DNA of 49,199 nt from Cyanobium sp. CACIAM 14 (lineage in GTDB: Bacteria; Cyanobacteriota; Cyanobacteriia; PCC-6307; Cyanobiaceae): NCBI GenBank assembly GCA_000708525.1, contig JMRP01000021.1, forward strand, positions 1 to 49,199, read 5' to 3'. Both the position numbers and the translations under genes were made by a program. Position 1 is the first letter of the stretch, and every line of letters begins with the position of its first letter. Positions 1-9,212 of the stretch are shown in pieces. A model generated the notes under the pieces. That model did not search any database. It had not been told where the DNA came from and was given only the letters and a program-made list of their open reading frames with translations.

Positions 1-576
1 CGGCAGGGCCCCCGCCAGGATCAGGCTGTTGTTCACGGTGGCGATCCCCCGGAAGAGGAACACCCCCAGGCCACCGGCGCCGACGGCGGCCGCGATCGTG
101 GCCACTCCCACGCCGGTCACGGTGGCCACCCGGATCCCCGCCATCAGGCTGGGCACGGCCAGGGGCAGCTCCACGTGCAGCAGCACCTGGCGCCCGCTGA
201 GTCCCAGGGCCCGGCCGGCCTCCTTCAGTCCCGGCGGCACCTGGGCCAGCCCGGTGACCAGGCCGCGCAGCAGAGGCAGCAGGGCGTAGAGGGTGAGGGC
301 GACGATCGCCGGCGTGGTGCCGATGCCCCCCAGCAGGGGCACCGTGAGCAGCAGGCCGAAGATCGCCAGGCTCGGGATCGTCTGCACCGTGCTGGCCAGG
401 GCCAGCACGGGCCCGGCCCAGCGGGGCCGGCGGCTGATCACCAGTCCCAGGGGCAGGCTGATCGCCAGGGCCAGGCCGATGGCGGTGCCCACCAGCAGCA
501 GGTGCTCGACGCTGCGCTGCAGGATCTCCCGCGCCAGGGCGGGGTCCCACCAGGGCGGCGGCCAGGGGCCGGTCAT
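1..576 (-). CDS. OpuB/ProW-type ABC transporter permease, partial
   Basis: Inner-membrane permease of a glycine betaine/choline-type osmoprotectant ABC importer. The visible 192 residues start with MTGPWPPPWWDP and hold several membrane helices. The permease signature loop (GRALGLSGRQVLLHVELPLA) is followed by a long hydrophobic stretch rich in TGVGVATIAAAVGAGGLG, typical of OpuBB/ProW. The C-terminal end lies beyond the left edge. The start ATG overlaps the TGA of the upstream amino acid permease (ATGA), so the two are translationally coupled. Its ATPase and binding protein would be expected further left. The substrate is inferred from family only. Confidence 0.85.
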   Translation of the reverse strand, partial: MTGPWPPPWWDPALAREILQRSVEHLLLVGTAIGLALAISLPLGLVISRRPRWAGPVLALASTVQTIPSLAIFGLLLTVPLLGGIGTTPAIVALTLYALLPLLRGLVTGLAQVPPGLKEAGRALGLSGRQVLLHVELPLAVPSLMAGIRVATVTGVGVATIAAAVGAGGLGVFLFRGIATVNNSLILAGALP

Positions 577-2039
577 GGTGCGTCGGCCGGCGTCAGGGTC
601 CGGGTCGCCCGGAACACCGGCACACTCAGACCGATCAGCAGCAGGGCCCAGCCGCAGTTGGCGGTGTCGTTGAGCAGGGCCCCGATCAGGAAGGCGATCG
701 ACCCCACCAGCACGATGCCTGTGCTCCAGGGGTGGCCCCAGGCCCGGAAGGGCCGGAGCCGCTCCGGCTCCCGGAACCGCAGCACGAACAGGCAGACGAT
801 CCCCACCAGATAGAGGCTCACGTAGACGAAGGCCGCCAGGCCGAGCAGGATCGAGAAATCGCCGCAGAGCACCAGCAGGGCCGAGGCCAGGCTGGTGAGC
901 ACCAGGGCCACGGTGGGGGTGCCGCCGCGGTTGACCCGGTCGACCAGGGGGCTGAACAGCCCGTCGCGGCTGAGGCCGTAGAGGATGCGCGGGGCTCCCA
1001 TGATCGAGGCGTTGATCAGCCCCGCCAGCGACAGCAGCGCCAGCGCCGTGATCGCCTGGCCGCCGAAGGCGCCGAACAGCAGGGCGGCCGCATCGGCCAC
1101 CGGCAGGCTGGAGACGGCGATCACCGGCAGGGGCAGCACCCGCAGCAGCGCCAGGTTGAACAGGGTGTAGAGCACGATCACGGCCAGCACGCCGCCGATC
1201 AGGGAGCGGGGCAGGTCCTCCTGGGGCTCGCTGAACTCCTCGGAGAAATAGATGGGGCTGTGCCAGCCGTCGTAGGTGGTGACGATGGCCTGCAGGGAGA
1301 ACACCAGGGCCACCGCCAGCCCCCGCCAGTTCCCCGGCGCCGCCAGCCCCGTCGGGTCGGTGGGGATCGCCGCGGCGGCGGCGGCGCGGGTGTCGGGGCC
1401 GCCCAGCAGGAAGCAGGCCGCCACCACCGCCAGAAACGCCCCCGCCTTGGCCAGGCTCAGCAGTTTCTGGCTGCCGCTGCCGGCCTCCACCCCCAGCAGC
1501 TGGATCAGGCTGAACAGCACCAGGACGGCCAGCCCCACCAGCTTTCCGCGCCCCTCCAGCCCCGGCAGCAGGAACACCGCGTAGTCCCCCACCGTCACCG
1601 CCACCCAGGCGATGCCGGTGCAGTGGCCGATCCAGTCCATCCAGCCCACAGTGAAGCCGGCCGCATCGCCGAAGCAACGGCGCGCATAGACGTACCAGCC
1701 GCCGGCCAGGGGCAGGCTGGCCCCCAGCTCCGCCACGGCGATGGCGCCGAGCAGGGCGTAGAGGCCGCCGGCGAGCCAGGCCGCCACCACCCAGGGTCCG
1801 CTGCCCATCTGGGCGGCCACCAGGCCGGGCGTGCGCAGGATGCCTGCCCCGATGGTGCCGCCCACCGCTCCGGCGATGCCGAAGGTGACCCCCAGCACGT
1901 TCAGGAGTCCGCCCGTCGGCGCCGCAGGATCCTTGCCGGAGGTCACAGGATCGGTGGGAGGCGAGGGGGTCAGGTGGCGATCCACCGCTGCGCTCTCTCC
2001 TGCATAGCCAGCCAGGGCGGGCCAGGCAGCCCCTGCCAT
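573..2039 (-). CDS. APC-family amino acid permease
   Basis: A 488-residue secondary transporter of the amino acid-polyamine-organocation family, predicted to carry amino acids across the plasma membrane. After a roughly 40-residue soluble N-terminus, the first helix has the family's substrate-binding turn (GGTIGAGILRTPG, about residues 59-71). About 12 hydrophobic segments follow. The stop overlaps the start of the OpuB-type permease and the start lies 3 bases after the MpaB-like gene, so it sits in the middle of a tight minus-strand operon. Substrate cannot be read from sequence. Confidence 0.85.
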   Translation of the reverse strand: MAGAAWPALAGYAGESAAVDRHLTPSPPTDPVTSGKDPAAPTGGLLNVLGVTFGIAGAVGGTIGAGILRTPGLVAAQMGSGPWVVAAWLAGGLYALLGAIAVAELGASLPLAGGWYVYARRCFGDAAGFTVGWMDWIGHCTGIAWVAVTVGDYAVFLLPGLEGRGKLVGLAVLVLFSLIQLLGVEAGSGSQKLLSLAKAGAFLAVVAACFLLGGPDTRAAAAAAIPTDPTGLAAPGNWRGLAVALVFSLQAIVTTYDGWHSPIYFSEEFSEPQEDLPRSLIGGVLAVIVLYTLFNLALLRVLPLPVIAVSSLPVADAAALLFGAFGGQAITALALLSLAGLINASIMGAPRILYGLSRDGLFSPLVDRVNRGGTPTVALVLTSLASALLVLCGDFSILLGLAAFVYVSLYLVGIVCLFVLRFREPERLRPFRAWGHPWSTGIVLVGSIAFLIGALLNDTANCGWALLLIGLSVPVFRATRTLTPADAP

Positions 2040-2042
2040 GGC

Positions 2043-2927
2043 TCAGGGATCCTCGGCGGTGGGCCGGGCGAGATCCTCCAGCAGGGCCGGCGGACCGAGC
2101 TGCTCGAGGCGGAACTGGGCGCCGTAGCTCGGGGTGGGGCGCTGGGAATAGAAGCGCGCCGGTGCCGGCCGGCCCAAGGCCCGGCGGAGGGTGGCCACCA
2201 GGGCGGCGGCGCGGCTGCGGGCCCGCAGGCCCGCCAGCACCATGCCCTGCAGCCAGCCGGGCGCGACGGTCCAGCCCAGGGCCTGGCAGCTCTGGCGGTC
2301 CAGCAGGCCGATCAGCACCCGCCGCAGGGCGGGCCTCAGGGACGGCGGCCAGTCGGCCAGGAGCATGGCGAGGGTGGCCTCGGCGATCCGGCGGTTGCTG
2401 GCCGCCGGGGCGAAGGCCTCCCGCTCCACCCTTTCGTTGAGGGCCAGCAGGGCCTCCAGGCTGTCCGGCAGGGCCGTGATCGCCATCCGTTCCCCCACCG
2501 CGCGCCAGAACAGGAACAGGTGCTGCTGCTCCAGCGGAGTGAGCGGCCGCCAGCCGTAGCGGGCCAGCCAGCGGATCGGTTCGGCCACGAAGGTGGAGAG
2601 CACGTAGAGGAAGTCGTCGTTGCCGATCGCGTAGTGGCCGTGGATGCGGTTCATGCGGCTGATCACGGCGGCGCCGGCAGGGCTGCCGGGGCCATGGCGC
2701 AGCAGTTCGGCCACCATCAGGCCGGTGTCGTCGTAGCGCTTGCGGGGCCGCTGCTCGAATTCGCCCGTGCGGGCCAGCAGGCCCGAGATGGAGGGCACGC
2801 AGAAGGTCTTGAGCAGGGCCAGCTCCAGCGACCGGGTGAGGTCCCAGGGGAACAGCTCGCCGGCCAGCCGCTGGGCCGTGGCTTCGGCGGCCCGCAGGCC
2901 GTCGTCATCGCTGGCGGGGTCGTGCAT
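2043..2927 (-). CDS. MpaB-like oxygenase family protein (DUF2236)
   Basis: A 294-residue protein of the DUF2236 family, which includes the ER-bound MpaB oxygenase and bacterial latex-clearing (rubber) oxygenase. The family core is visible: an aromatic/helical N-terminus, then the conserved Arg/His region (SRMNRIHGHYAIGNDDF, near residues 90-106) that includes a likely haem-ligand histidine, then the hydrophobic stretch around FLFWRAVGERM. No signal peptide is seen. It lies between DUF924 and the APC permease with gaps of 3-6 bases. The true substrate is unknown. Confidence 0.75.
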   Translation of the reverse strand: MHDPASDDDGLRAAEATAQRLAGELFPWDLTRSLELALLKTFCVPSISGLLARTGEFEQRPRKRYDDTGLMVAELLRHGPGSPAGAAVISRMNRIHGHYAIGNDDFLYVLSTFVAEPIRWLARYGWRPLTPLEQQHLFLFWRAVGERMAITALPDSLEALLALNERVEREAFAPAASNRRIAEATLAMLLADWPPSLRPALRRVLIGLLDRQSCQALGWTVAPGWLQGMVLAGLRARSRAAALVATLRRALGRPAPARFYSQRPTPSYGAQFRLEQLGPPALLEDLARPTAEDP

Positions 2928-2933
2928 CGGCGC

Positions 2934-3479
2934 TCAGAAGCGGGAGCCGGGTTGCCGCAGGAAGGCCAGCTCCTCGGGCGTGCTGGGACGTCCGAGGGCC
3001 CGGTTGCGGTGGGGGAAGCGGCCGAAGCGGGCGATCACGTCCCGGTGCCGCCTCGCGAAGTCCGCCGTGCGGGCGTCGGTGTACCGCTCGAACAGGGGCA
3101 GACCCTTCTCCTGCAGGGCGAGATCCTCGCTGTGCATCAGGGGCATCAGCCAGAACATGCGGCGGTCCTGGAGCGGTTCCGCCGCGATCCAGCCGGCTTC
3201 GAGGGCCTTCAGGGTGACGTCCCGGGCCCGTACGTCGCCGGCGAAGGCGCGGGCCTGGTCCCGCCAGATCTGCCGCGGGAACTGATCGAGGACCAGCACC
3301 AGGGCGAGGGCGTCCGGGGCGGTCCCGGCCCAGGGCGCCAGATCGCCCTGCAGGGCCCGCTCGGTGAGCGCCCCGAACCGCTCGCGCACGGTCCGGTCGC
3401 GCTCGGGTCCGCCCCGGAACCAGGCCGAGGAGGGAGTCTCCTCGAACCAGAAGTGCAGCACCTCGGCCGGGGTGGTCAT
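2934..3479 (-). CDS. DUF924 family protein
   Basis: A 181-residue helical protein of the DUF924 family. It shows the family hallmarks: N-terminal VLHFWFEETP, the central LDQFPRQIWRDQARAFA box, and the downstream FWLMPLMHSEDLALQEKGL segment. Length is normal for the family (about 180-200 residues). The family is widespread in proteobacteria and cyanobacteria; its biochemical role is not established, though a tetratricopeptide-like fold has been suggested. The gene is 3 bases downstream of the small membrane protein gene and 6 bases before the MpaB-like gene. Confidence 0.85.
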   Translation of the reverse strand: MTTPAEVLHFWFEETPSSAWFRGGPERDRTVRERFGALTERALQGDLAPWAGTAPDALALVLVLDQFPRQIWRDQARAFAGDVRARDVTLKALEAGWIAAEPLQDRRMFWLMPLMHSEDLALQEKGLPLFERYTDARTADFARRHRDVIARFGRFPHRNRALGRPSTPEELAFLRQPGSRF

Positions 3480-3482
3480 GGC

Positions 3483-3704
3483 TCAGCGGAGCGAACGATG
3501 CAGCAGGAAGGGAAGCAGCATCAGACCCAGCGAGACCACCAGCAGGGCCGCAAGGCTGTGGATGCCGTACGGCGCCACCATCAGCAGCACCCCGCAGCCG
3601 AGGGCCACCGCGTTGGCCTGGCGCCTCCCATAGACCAGGTAGCCCAGCCCGATCGACCCGATCGACAGGGTCAGCAGCTGCACCAGGCTGGGGTCATGGG
3701 GCAT
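3483..3704 (-). CDS. Small membrane protein, unknown function
   Basis: A 73-residue protein with three hydrophobic segments (about residues 8-24, 28-46 and 49-68) separated by short basic turns such as YGRRQAN. It is the first gene of the five-gene minus-strand operon and is separated by about 60 bases from the divergent glutamine amidotransferase gene. It resembles small membrane proteins often labelled loosely as amino acid transport proteins, but I cannot support that function from the sequence. Confidence 0.65.
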   Translation of the reverse strand: MPHDPSLVQLLTLSIGSIGLGYLVYGRRQANAVALGCGVLLMVAPYGIHSLAALLVVSLGLMLLPFLLHRSLR

Positions 3705-3763
3705 GGACGCTGGTCCGGGGCGGCGAACCCTCCCATGCTGGGTCCGTTCTCCGCCCCCTGACC

Positions 3764-4522
3764 ATGCCCGAGCTGGTGGTTCTCCAGCACCTGGAGCGGG
3801 AGGGGCCCGGACGCTTCGCCGAGGAGGCCGCGCGTCGCGGCTGGGAGGTGAGGGTGTGCCGGCCCGACCGGGGGGAGCCGATGCCCCGTCTCGGACCCGA
3901 GCAGTCCCTGCTGGTGCTCGGCGGGCCGATGGGGGTGGGCGACATCGGATCGCCCGCCTTCCCCTGGCTGGAAGGGGAGGTGGCGCTGCTGCAGGAGTGC
4001 CTGGCGTGCGAGCGTCCGGTGATCGGTGTCTGCCTCGGGGCCCAGCTGCTGACTTTCGCCGCCGGGGGGCGGGTGGAGCCGCTGATGGTGGGGGAGCCTC
4101 CCCGCCGGGCCTGCGAGCTGGGCTGGGGGCGGGTGGAATGGACGCGGCCGGCGCAGGAGGAACCGGTGCTGGACGGGCTGGGGGGCGGGATGCCGGTGCT
4201 CCACTGGCATGGCGACCGCATGCGGCTTCCGGCCTCGGCCACCCTGCTGGGATCCACGCCGCTCTGCCGCGAGCAGATGTTCCGCATCGGCCACCATGCC
4301 CACGGCCTGCAGTTCCATGTGGAGGTGAGTTCCGCCGCCCTCGAGCGCTGGCTGGAGGAGGACGGGGACTATGTGCGGATGGCCCTGGGGCCGGAGGGGG
4401 TGGAGCGGCTGCGGGCGGAGCAGGCGCAGTGGGGCGAGGCGGTGGAACGCCAGGGGCGCCGGCTGATCCACAACCTGCTGGACCGGGTGGGAGCTCAGCT
4501 GGCGGCCTTCTCCATGCCCTGA
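3764..4522 (+). CDS. Type 1 glutamine amidotransferase
   Basis: A 252-residue class I glutamine amidotransferase-like protein related to the GATase domain of GMP synthase. It would release ammonia from glutamine or act on a gamma-glutamyl substrate. The oxyanion strand LVLGGPMGVGD, the nucleophile elbow GVCLGAQ (Cys90) and the C-terminal FHVE dyad (His185, Glu187) are all present, so the catalytic triad is intact. No synthetase domain is fused, and none is next to it. It diverges from the minus-strand operon and stands alone upstream of modA. The physiological substrate is unknown. Confidence 0.85.
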   Translation: MPELVVLQHLEREGPGRFAEEAARRGWEVRVCRPDRGEPMPRLGPEQSLLVLGGPMGVGDIGSPAFPWLEGEVALLQECLACERPVIGVCLGAQLLTFAAGGRVEPLMVGEPPRRACELGWGRVEWTRPAQEEPVLDGLGGGMPVLHWHGDRMRLPASATLLGSTPLCREQMFRIGHHAHGLQFHVEVSSAALERWLEEDGDYVRMALGPEGVERLRAEQAQWGEAVERQGRRLIHNLLDRVGAQLAAFSMP

Positions 4523-4554
4523 GGGTCTGGCGTCGCGGTCGCGGCCTGCCTCCC

Positions 4555-4560
4555 TAGCGT
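4555..4560 (+). promoter_or_regulatory. Possible -10 element upstream of modA
   Basis: The hexamer TAGCGT lies 45 bases before the modA start, in the short gap after the amidotransferase gene. TAnnnT-type -10 boxes without an obvious -35 are common in picocyanobacteria. No molybdate-repressor (ModE) palindrome is apparent. Assignment is by eye only. Confidence 0.3.
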
Positions 4561-4604
4561 GCGCCGGTTCGCTCAGGATCGGCCCGAGCCCCTGCCAGCC
4601 GGTG

Positions 4605-5462
4605 ATGACGGGTCGCACCCCTTCCCACAGTGCCAAAGGCCGTGGCTTCCGGGCCGGCGGCGGTGTCGCTGCCGTCGCCCTTGCCGTGCCGCTGCTGGTG
4701 GGAGCGGCGGTCGTGGTCCCGCACGGCCGCGATGGCGATGGCGGCGCCAGGGCCGGCGACGCCCCCCTGCTGGTGAGCGCGGCGGCCAGTCTCTCCGGCC
4801 CGCTCCAGGCCCTGGCGGTTCCCTTCGCCCGCAGCCGGGGAGTGGCCCCGCCCCGGTTCAACTTCGGCGCCTCCGGGCTGCTGCAGCAGCAGATCCAGCT
4901 GGGGGCGCCCGCCGACGTGTTCCTGTCCGCGGGCGTCCGGCCGATGGACGCCCTGCAGAAGGCCGGCCTGCTGGTGCCCGGCAGCCGTCGCGACCTGCTG
5001 GGCAACCGGCTGGTGCTGGTGGTGCCTGAGCGGGCGCCACGCCGGCCGCTCGACTTCCCGGGCCTGGCGGGGCCGGCGGTGGGACGCATCGCCATCGGGG
5101 ATGGCACGGTGCCGGCGGGCGACTATGCCCGCCAGGTGCTGGCCCACTACGGCCTCAGCGGCGCCGTGGCCGTGAAGCTCGTGCCCCTGGGATCGGTGCG
5201 GGCGGTGGCACGGGCGGTGGCGGACGGCAATGTCGATGCCGGCATGGTCTATCGCAGTGATGCGCAGCAGCTGGGTGGACTGCGGGTGGTGGCCACGGCC
5301 CCGGCCGCCAGCCACGCCCCGATCCGCTACAGCGGCGCCGTGCTGCGCAGCAGCCGCCAGCCCCGGCTGGCCCTGGCCTGGCTGGATGCGCTCGCCACGC
5401 CGCAGGCCCGGGCGCTGTTCCGCCGCGACGGCTTCAAGCCCCTGCCGGATCGCTCCCCCTGA
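4605..5462 (+). CDS. modA: Molybdate ABC transporter substrate-binding protein
   Basis: Periplasmic molybdate (or tungstate) receptor of about 285 residues. The N-terminus has a basic stretch and a hydrophobic segment (about residues 19-38) that works as a signal or anchor. The mature part starts with the ModA hallmark [14 protein letters not shown], followed by [23 protein letters not shown] and [15 protein letters not shown], which carry the oxyanion-binding serines and backbone contacts. A GTG three bases earlier is an alternative start. The TGA overlaps the modBC start (TGATG), showing coupling with the membrane component. Confidence 0.93.
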   Translation: MTGRTPSHSAKGRGFRAGGGVAAVALAVPLLVGAAVVVPHGRDGDGGARAGDAPLLVSAAASLSGPLQALAVPFARSRGVAPPRFNFGASGLLQQQIQLGAPADVFLSAGVRPMDALQKAGLLVPGSRRDLLGNRLVLVVPERAPRRPLDFPGLAGPAVGRIAIGDGTVPAGDYARQVLAHYGLSGAVAVKLVPLGSVRAVARAVADGNVDAGMVYRSDAQQLGGLRVVATAPAASHAPIRYSGAVLRSSRQPRLALAWLDALATPQARALFRRDGFKPLPDRSP

Positions 5463-7309
5463 TGGAGGCCGCCCCGGGCCTGACCCCGTTGTGGCTGTCA
5501 CTGCGCAGCGCCGCTCTGGCGGTGCTGCTGGTGGCCCCCCTGGGGTTCTTCGCCGCCGACCGGGTGCAGCGCTGGCGGGGAGCCCGGCGCACCGTGGCCG
5601 ATCTGCTGCTGCTCTCGCCCCTGGTGCTGCCCCCCACCGTGCTGGGCTTCGTGCTGCTGCAGCTGCTGGGCCGCTACGGCCCCCTGGGGGAGCCGCTGGC
5701 GCGTCTGGGGCTGGAGCTGGTGTTCAGCTGGCCAGCCACGGTGCTGAGCGCCGCGGTGGTGGCCTTCCCGCTGATGTACCGGACCCTGCTGGCCTCGCTG
5801 GAGCAGCTCGATCCCGGCTTGGAGGGGGTGGCCCGCAGCCTGGGGGCCGGACCCTGGCGGGTGCTGCGGCGGCTCACCCTGCCCCTGGTGCTGCCCGGGC
5901 TGGGGGCGGGCATCAGCCTCGGCTACGCCAGGGCCCTGGGGGAATTCGGCACCACCCTGATGCTGGCGGGCAACATCCCCGGCCGCACCCAGACGCTGCC
6001 GCTGGCGATCTACGCCGCCGTGGATGCCGGCGACCTGGACCAGGCCTGGCGGTGGACCGGTCAGGTGCTGCTGCTCAACGGGCTCTGCCTGGCGCTGGTG
6101 CAGCTGTTCCTGAGCCGGGGGCAGCGGCCGTGGCGGGCCCCCGCGTCCGCACCCGTCGCTGCGCCTCCCGCTGTTCCGGCGGGGCGGCCCCCCGTGCGGA
6201 CCCCGGCCCCCTTCGCCCTCGCCTTCGTGCTGCGGCAGCGTCACGGCGGGTTCCAGCTGGATCTGAGCCTGTCCACCGGCTGCCGGCGGCTGGCGATCCT
6301 GGGGGCCTCGGGGGCGGGCAAGAGCCTGCTGCTCCGTACCTTGGCGGGACTGGAGCGACCCCGGGCAGGGCGGATCGAACTGAACGGCCGGGTGCTGTTC
6401 GATGCAGCCCGCGGCATCGACCTGCCACCGGAGCATCGCCGCATCGCCGTGATGCTCCAGCACGACGCCCTGTTCCCCCATCTGAGCGTGGCCGCCAACG
6501 TGGGCTTCGGCCTGGCCCACCTGCCGCCGGCCGAACGCGCCGCCCGGGTGGCCCGGCAACTGGAGGCGGTGGGGCTGCTGGGACTGGCCCGGCACTACCC
6601 CGCCCAGCTCTCGGGCGGTCAGCAGCAGCGCACGGCCCTGGCCCGGGCGCTGGTGACCGAGCCCGATCTGCTGCTGCTGGACGAGCCCTTCTCCTCCCAG
6701 GACGCCCACCGGCGCCGTCGTCTGCAGCAGCTGATGGAGGACCTGCTGGACCGCTCCGGGGTGCCCACCCTGCTGGTCACCCACGACATGGACGAGGCCT
6801 ACCGGCTGAGCGAGGACCTGCTGGTGATCGAGCGTGGGACCCTGCAGCGCCACGGCCCCCGCAGGGAGGTGTTCGAGCGGCCCGGGACGGTGGCGGTGGC
6901 GCGGCTCACCGGCTGCAAGAACGTGTCGGAGGTGGTGAGGGTTTCTCCCGGCCGGCTGCGGGCCCTCGCCTGGGGGCTGGAGTTCCCCATCCCGGAGCCG
7001 CTGGACCCCGCCGTGACCCACGTGGGGATGCGGGCCAACCACCTCGAGCTCGGGACCGCCCCCGCGTCCGATGCCGCCCACAGCTGGGCCTGCCGGGTGC
7101 TGCGGGTGAGCGAGGGGCCGCTGCACGTCACCGTGTTCGTCGTGCCTGCGGGTCCGGCCGGCGCCGGGACGGTCGCCCTCATGGAGGAGGCGCCCGAGCC
7201 GATCCTGGTGGAACTGCGCCAGCGCACCTGGGCCGCCCTCGCCCCGGCCGCCGCCGCGGGTCCGCTGGTGCTCTCCCTGCCCGCCGACTGCCTGCTCGAG
7301 CTGCACTGA
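5462..7309 (+). CDS. modBC: Molybdate ABC transporter, fused permease and ATPase
   Basis: A 615-residue fusion of ModB and ModC. Residues about 1-225 form the membrane domain, including the EAA-type coupling loop ([19 protein letters not shown], near 128-146) and the [19 protein letters not shown] segment typical of ModB. A Pro/Ala-rich linker (about 225-245) leads into the ATPase: Walker A GASGAGKS near 280-288, signature LSGGQQQR near 382, Walker B LLLLDEP near 403. The C-terminal 130 residues resemble a degenerate MOP/TOBE oxyanion-binding domain. ModB-ModC fusions are known in cyanobacteria. It acts in the plasma membrane and feeds the cofactor genes downstream. Confidence 0.93.
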   Translation: MEAAPGLTPLWLSLRSAALAVLLVAPLGFFAADRVQRWRGARRTVADLLLLSPLVLPPTVLGFVLLQLLGRYGPLGEPLARLGLELVFSWPATVLSAAVVAFPLMYRTLLASLEQLDPGLEGVARSLGAGPWRVLRRLTLPLVLPGLGAGISLGYARALGEFGTTLMLAGNIPGRTQTLPLAIYAAVDAGDLDQAWRWTGQVLLLNGLCLALVQLFLSRGQRPWRAPASAPVAAPPAVPAGRPPVRTPAPFALAFVLRQRHGGFQLDLSLSTGCRRLAILGASGAGKSLLLRTLAGLERPRAGRIELNGRVLFDAARGIDLPPEHRRIAVMLQHDALFPHLSVAANVGFGLAHLPPAERAARVARQLEAVGLLGLARHYPAQLSGGQQQRTALARALVTEPDLLLLDEPFSSQDAHRRRRLQQLMEDLLDRSGVPTLLVTHDMDEAYRLSEDLLVIERGTLQRHGPRREVFERPGTVAVARLTGCKNVSEVVRVSPGRLRALAWGLEFPIPEPLDPAVTHVGMRANHLELGTAPASDAAHSWACRVLRVSEGPLHVTVFVVPAGPAGAGTVALMEEAPEPILVELRQRTWAALAPAAAAGPLVLSLPADCLLELH

Positions 7310-7377
7310 GCGCTCCGGATCTGCCTCATGCGGGCCGCGAGCGCCATGCTGGAGTCCCTCCGCCCGAGCCGTTCGGC

Positions 7378-7881
7378 ATGAGCCAGCCCGGCCTCTCCCA
7401 CCTCAACGCCGCCGGTCAGGTGCACATGGTGGAGGTGGGCGACCGGCCCGCCAGCGACCGCCGCGCCGTGGCCGAGGGCTTCATCGCCATGGCCCCCGCA
7501 GTGCTGGCCCTGGTGCTCGAGGGACGGGCGGCCAAGGGGGACGTGCTGGCGGTGGCCCGGGTGGCGGCGATCCAGGCCGCCAAGCGCACCTGGGAGCTGA
7601 TTCCCCTCTGCCATCCGATCGCCCTCACGGGACTGGAGGTGCTGATCGAACCGGCGGCGGATGGCTCGGGGCTGCGGCTTGTGGCCAGCGCCCGCACCAG
7701 CGGACCCACCGGCGTTGAGATGGAGGCGCTCACCGCCGTGCAGGTGGGCCTGCTCACCCTCTACGACATGGTCAAGTCGGCCGATCCGGCGATGACGATC
7801 GGGCCCGTGCGGCTGCTGGAGAAGACGGGGGGACGCCACGGCCCCTGGCGCCATCCCGGAGCCGTGGGCGAGCGAGCCTGA
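7378..7881 (+). CDS. moaC: Cyclic pyranopterin monophosphate synthase MoaC
   Basis: A 167-residue MoaC, which turns 3',8-cyclo-7,8-dihydro-GTP (the MoaA product) into cyclic pyranopterin monophosphate. Conserved parts are all present: the [19 protein letters not shown] start, [21 protein letters not shown], the LIPLCHPI active-site loop, [10 protein letters not shown] and LYDMVKS. Length is normal. The ATG at 7378 is chosen because the following residues match the family N-terminus. It lies 68 bases after modBC and just before moeA in the same orientation. No moaA is seen in the window. Confidence 0.95.
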   Translation: MSQPGLSHLNAAGQVHMVEVGDRPASDRRAVAEGFIAMAPAVLALVLEGRAAKGDVLAVARVAAIQAAKRTWELIPLCHPIALTGLEVLIEPAADGSGLRLVASARTSGPTGVEMEALTAVQVGLLTLYDMVKSADPAMTIGPVRLLEKTGGRHGPWRHPGAVGERA

Positions 7882-7888
7882 GGTGGCC

Positions 7889-9175
7889 ATGACCGCCGCC
7901 TCCCGATCGTCTGACCCGTTCCCCCCCGAGGGCCTGCCCCTGGAGGAGGCCCGCCGTCGGGTGCTGGCGGCGCTGACGCCTCTGGCGGCGCGCGAGCGGC
8001 TGCCCCTGGCGCAGGCCCTGGGCCGGGTGAGCGCCGAACCGGTGCGGGCCGCCGAGGCGGTGCCGGGGTTCCGGGCCTCGATCATGGACGGCTGGGCCAT
8101 CGCCGAGGCCGATCCCCCGGCGCCGGACCGCCGCTGGCGCCTGGTGGGACGCTCCGCCCCGGGGGCGCCCTTCGCCCGGGTCCTGGGCGAGGGCGAGGCG
8201 ATCCGCATCCTCACCGGCGCGCCCCTGCCCGAGGGTGCCCGGCGCGTGCTGCCCCAGGAGCTCGTGACCCTCGAGCCCGGTGGCGACTCCCTCGGCGACC
8301 CCCGGGACGCCGCCGCCATCCGGCTCACCGGGGAGGCGGGTGCCAACCCCTGGATCCGGGCTCCCGATGAGGAGGCGGCCGCCGGCGCCGAGCTCCTGCC
8401 GGCAGGTGTCCGCCTCGGCCCGGCCGCCCTGGGGCGGCTGGCCAGCTGCGGCGTGGCCGAGCTGCAGGTGAACGCCCGGCCGCGGATCGCTCTGCTGGTC
8501 AGCGGCGACGAGCTGGTGGCGGCCGGCCAGGCGCGGGGACCGGGCCAGATCTGGGAGAGCAACGGCGCTCTGCTGGCGGCCCTGCTGGAGCGGCTGGGCT
8601 ACGGGGTGAGCGAGCGGCGGGTGGTGGCCGACGATCCGGAGGCCCTGCGGCGGGCCCTGCGGGAGCTGGCCGAGGGCTGCGACGTGGTGGTGAGCACCGG
8701 TGGGGTGTCGGCCGGCGACAGCGACTGGATCCGGCCGCTGCTGGCGGAACTGGGGGAGGTGGGCTTCTGGAAGCTGTTCCTCAAACCCGGCCGGCCCTTC
8801 GCCTACGGCCGCCTCGGGGAGCGGCCCTTCTTCGGCCTCCCCGGCAATCCCGTCGCTGCGGCGATCACGGCGCTGCAGCTCCTCTGGCCCGCCCTCCAGA
8901 CCCTGGAGGGCGGCGAGGTGAGCCTGCTGCCGCGGCTGAAGGTGCGCCTGGCCTCGGCCCTCAGGCGGGGTGCCGGCCGACCGGAGCTGGCCCGGGCCCG
9001 ACTGCAGGTGGCGGCCGATGGCGGCCTGCTGGCGGTGGTGGAGGGCAGCCAGGCCTCCTCGCGCATCGGCTCGCTGCAGGGGGCCGACCTGCTGCTGGAG
9101 ATCCCCGCCGAGCTGGGGGCGCTGGAGGCAGGCTGCGAGCTCTGGGCCCAGCTGCTGCGGCTGCCCCTGCTCTGA
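7889..9175 (+). CDS. moeA: Molybdopterin molybdenumtransferase MoeA
   Basis: A protein of about 428 residues that inserts molybdate into adenylylated molybdopterin. The N-terminal part has ALGRVSAEPVRA and the MDGWAI substrate-loop motif. The central MPT-binding domain shows STGGVSAGDSDWI and the KPGRPFAYG / FGLPGNPVAA motifs, and the C-terminal beta-barrel domain follows. A GTG at 7883, six bases upstream, is also possible. It starts within 10 bases of the moaC stop and is probably cotranscribed with it. It converges with the PPOX-like gene, leaving 37 bases between the two stops. Confidence 0.95.
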   Translation: MTAASRSSDPFPPEGLPLEEARRRVLAALTPLAARERLPLAQALGRVSAEPVRAAEAVPGFRASIMDGWAIAEADPPAPDRRWRLVGRSAPGAPFARVLGEGEAIRILTGAPLPEGARRVLPQELVTLEPGGDSLGDPRDAAAIRLTGEAGANPWIRAPDEEAAAGAELLPAGVRLGPAALGRLASCGVAELQVNARPRIALLVSGDELVAAGQARGPGQIWESNGALLAALLERLGYGVSERRVVADDPEALRRALRELAEGCDVVVSTGGVSAGDSDWIRPLLAELGEVGFWKLFLKPGRPFAYGRLGERPFFGLPGNPVAAAITALQLLWPALQTLEGGEVSLLPRLKVRLASALRRGAGRPELARARLQVAADGGLLAVVEGSQASSRIGSLQGADLLLEIPAELGALEAGCELWAQLLRLPLL

Positions 9176-9212
9176 ACCCGCACCCCGCGTCGGCGCTCCC
9201 TCCTGGCGGCCC

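Noticed and set aside
732-3761. Very long Gln/Arg/Gly-rich plus-strand open frame
   Set aside because: It is the shadow of the minus-strand operon (permease, oxygenase, DUF924); its translation is low-complexity and matches no family.
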